A stretch of 5,622 nt of DNA from JAFGTF01 sp035527995 (GTDB taxonomy: Bacteria; Spirochaetota; B62-G9; DRHN01). This document shows positions 4,428 through 5,622 of this stretch, piece after piece; position 1 is the stretch's first letter; every line of letters starts with the position of its first letter. The stretch spans positions 1 to 5,622 of the forward strand of contig DATKZJ010000194.1 of NCBI GenBank assembly GCA_035527995.1, read 5' to 3'. The translations under genes were made by a program, and so were the position numbers. The notes below the pieces were generated by a model. The model did no database searches, had not been told where the DNA came from, and saw nothing but the letters and a program-made list of their open reading frames with translations.

Positions 4428-5622
4428 ATGAAACAGAGCTTCAAGGTCAGCATTCAGCCCGACGGTAAAACCGTCCATGTTCTCGACGGGACGTCGATCT
4501 ACGAGGCGCTCGGCGAGGCCGGAATCATCATAAAATCCGAGTGCGGCGGTTCAGGTGTGTGCGGGAGCTGCAAGGTGAGGGCGATCGAGGGAAAGTACGA
4601 ACAGCATGGCTCTGAGCGACACCTCTCGAAAGAGGAGATAGACAAAGGTCTCGTACTTGCGTGCAGCGCCCGTGTCCTCGGTGACATGAAGGTGGAAATT
4701 CCCACCGTGAGCAGGGTGTTCGAGCAGAAGATACTGACGAGAGGACTGACGAAGGAGGTCTCTCTCTCCCCCGGCATCCGAAAGCTCTTTATCGAAGCTC
4801 CGGAACCCTCGCTGGAGGACGTGAGGCCCGATCTCGAGCGTGTCATGGATGCACTGGGGGACGGGCGTAAAAGAAAATTCCCGCTGGAGCTTCTGCGGGC
4901 GTTCCCGGACAGGCTCAGGGAGGGTGAGTGGAAGGCGACAGTCATCCTCACCGATGACGAGATCGTGGGAATAGAGAGCGGGAACACGACCGGCAGGCAC
5001 TACGGTATCGCATTCGATATAGGGACGACGACTGTTGTCGGGTATCTCATAGACCTTACAAAGGGGATAGAGATCGGCGTTGCCTCCAGGACGAACCCTC
5101 AAACCTCCTATGGAGACGATGTTATTACGAGAATACACTTCGCTTCCTCAACCGCAGACGGACTGGAAAAACTTCACGGTCAGATAGTCTCCTGCATCAA
5201 TGAAATAACCGAGGAGCTCGTTTCCACCTCGGGGATCGAGAGGGAGTGGATCTACATGATCATCGCAACAGGGAACACGACTATGAGCCATCTTTTTCTC
5301 GGAATCAGCCCGAAATACCTCGCGCTCAACCCTTACGTGGGCGTGCTCCGGGGCGGATTTGAGACGGCTGCCTCCGAGCTCGGCGTCCGGATCAGCCCGT
5401 TCGGAAGGGCGTACACCATGCCCAACATAGCAGGTTTCGTAGGCGGAGACACGGTGGCGATGATACTCGCATCCGAGCTCAATAAGAGCAGGGAGATCAA
5501 GTTTGCCATAGACATCGGAACAAACGGCGAGCTCGTGATGGGAAACAGAGACAGGCTCGTTGCCTGCTCCACGGCGGCAGGCCCCGCTTTCGAAGGGGCG
5601 CGGATCACCCACGGGATGCGGG
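4428..5622 (+). CDS. [2Fe-2S] ferredoxin/ASKHA-domain reductive activator of corrinoid proteins (RACE/DUF4445 family), 3' partial
   Basis: 398 codons are visible and the frame is open at the right edge; relatives are roughly 600-650 residues, so about a third is missing. The N-terminal domain is a plant-type [2Fe-2S] ferredoxin with Cys39, Cys45, Cys48 and Cys79 (CGGSGVCGSC, then VLACSARV). A linker/middle region covers about 95-190. The ASKHA ATPase part then begins, with FDIGTTTVVG (196-205), ATGNTTMSHLF (280-290), DIGTNGE (362-368) and TAAGPAFEGARI near the cut. In this family ATP binding and hydrolysis drive transfer of one electron from the iron-sulfur cluster to an inactive Co(II) corrinoid protein, restoring Co(I) for methyl transfer (RACo of the acetyl-CoA pathway; similar activators in O-demethylase and methylamine systems). 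The presence of this gene predicts a corrinoid protein and methyltransferases nearby, probably beyond the right edge. Its location behind two polyol-type dehydrogenases is unusual. Confidence 0.93.
   Translation, partial: MKQSFKVSIQPDGKTVHVLDGTSIYEALGEAGIIIKSECGGSGVCGSCKVRAIEGKYEQHGSERHLSKEEIDKGLVLACSARVLGDMKVEIPTVSRVFEQKILTRGLTKEVSLSPGIRKLFIEAPEPSLEDVRPDLERVMDALGDGRKRKFPLELLRAFPDRLREGEWKATVILTDDEIVGIESGNTTGRHYGIAFDIGTTTVVGYLIDLTKGIEIGVASRTNPQTSYGDDVITRIHFASSTADGLEKLHGQIVSCINEITEELVSTSGIEREWIYMIIATGNTTMSHLFLGISPKYLALNPYVGVLRGGFETAASELGVRISPFGRAYTMPNIAGFVGGDTVAMILASELNKSREIKFAIDIGTNGELVMGNRDRLVACSTAAGPAFEGARITHGMR

Noticed and set aside
4499..5612. Several long - strand open frames opposite the corrinoid activator
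   Set aside because: The + strand frame 4428-5622 has a full ferredoxin motif and ASKHA motifs. The - strand frames are by-products of its codon use.

Overview
The window carries four protein-coding genes, all on the + strand. Two are cut by the window edges, and a 406-base leader-like gap separates the first gene from the other three. Coding DNA is moderately GC-rich, uses many AGG/AGA, ATA, CTC and GGA codons, and contrasts with AT-rich spacers. Ribosome binding sites are GGAGG and GGTGAT types, complementary to the conserved 16S rRNA 3' end. The gene content (a cyclic-di-GMP type HD-GYP response regulator and a ferredoxin/ASKHA activator of corrinoid proteins) points to a strict anaerobe. 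The codon and Shine-Dalgarno style would suit a methanogen of the Methanomicrobiales type, but also a spirochaete or synergistete. HD-GYP proteins are mainly bacterial, so I leave the domain of life open.

Layout. Bases 1-1385 hold the C-terminal part of a response regulator (receiver, GAF and HD-GYP domains) whose start lies before the window. Bases 1386-1791 contain no convincing gene, but they hold several inverted repeats, including one pair of mutually exclusive stems, and an AT-rich palindrome that could be promoter/operator DNA. Bases 1792-3531 encode a 579-residue zinc-dependent MDR dehydrogenase of the L-sorbose-1-phosphate reductase/YggP type. It carries an apparent second, degenerate nucleotide-binding domain inserted before the normal one. 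A spacer of 83 bases with two perfect hairpins follows. Bases 3615-4403 encode an SDR closely resembling sorbitol-6-phosphate 2-dehydrogenase (SrlD). After 24 bases comes a [2Fe-2S] ferredoxin-ASKHA protein (RACE/DUF4445 family) that runs off the right edge.

How they may work together. The last three genes look like one operon. In known sorbose catabolism a SorE-type reductase and a SrlD/SorD-type dehydrogenase convert L-sorbose-1-phosphate through glucitol-6-phosphate to fructose-6-phosphate. The third gene belongs to a family that re-reduces inactive Co(II) corrinoid proteins for methyl transfer. Sugar- or polyol-type dehydrogenases next to a corrinoid activator is the most intriguing feature. 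It suggests, by inference only, a corrinoid-dependent pathway acting on a (possibly methylated) polyol or other hydroxylated compound, with methyltransferase and corrinoid protein genes expected just beyond the right edge. The response regulator is probably a separate transcription unit.
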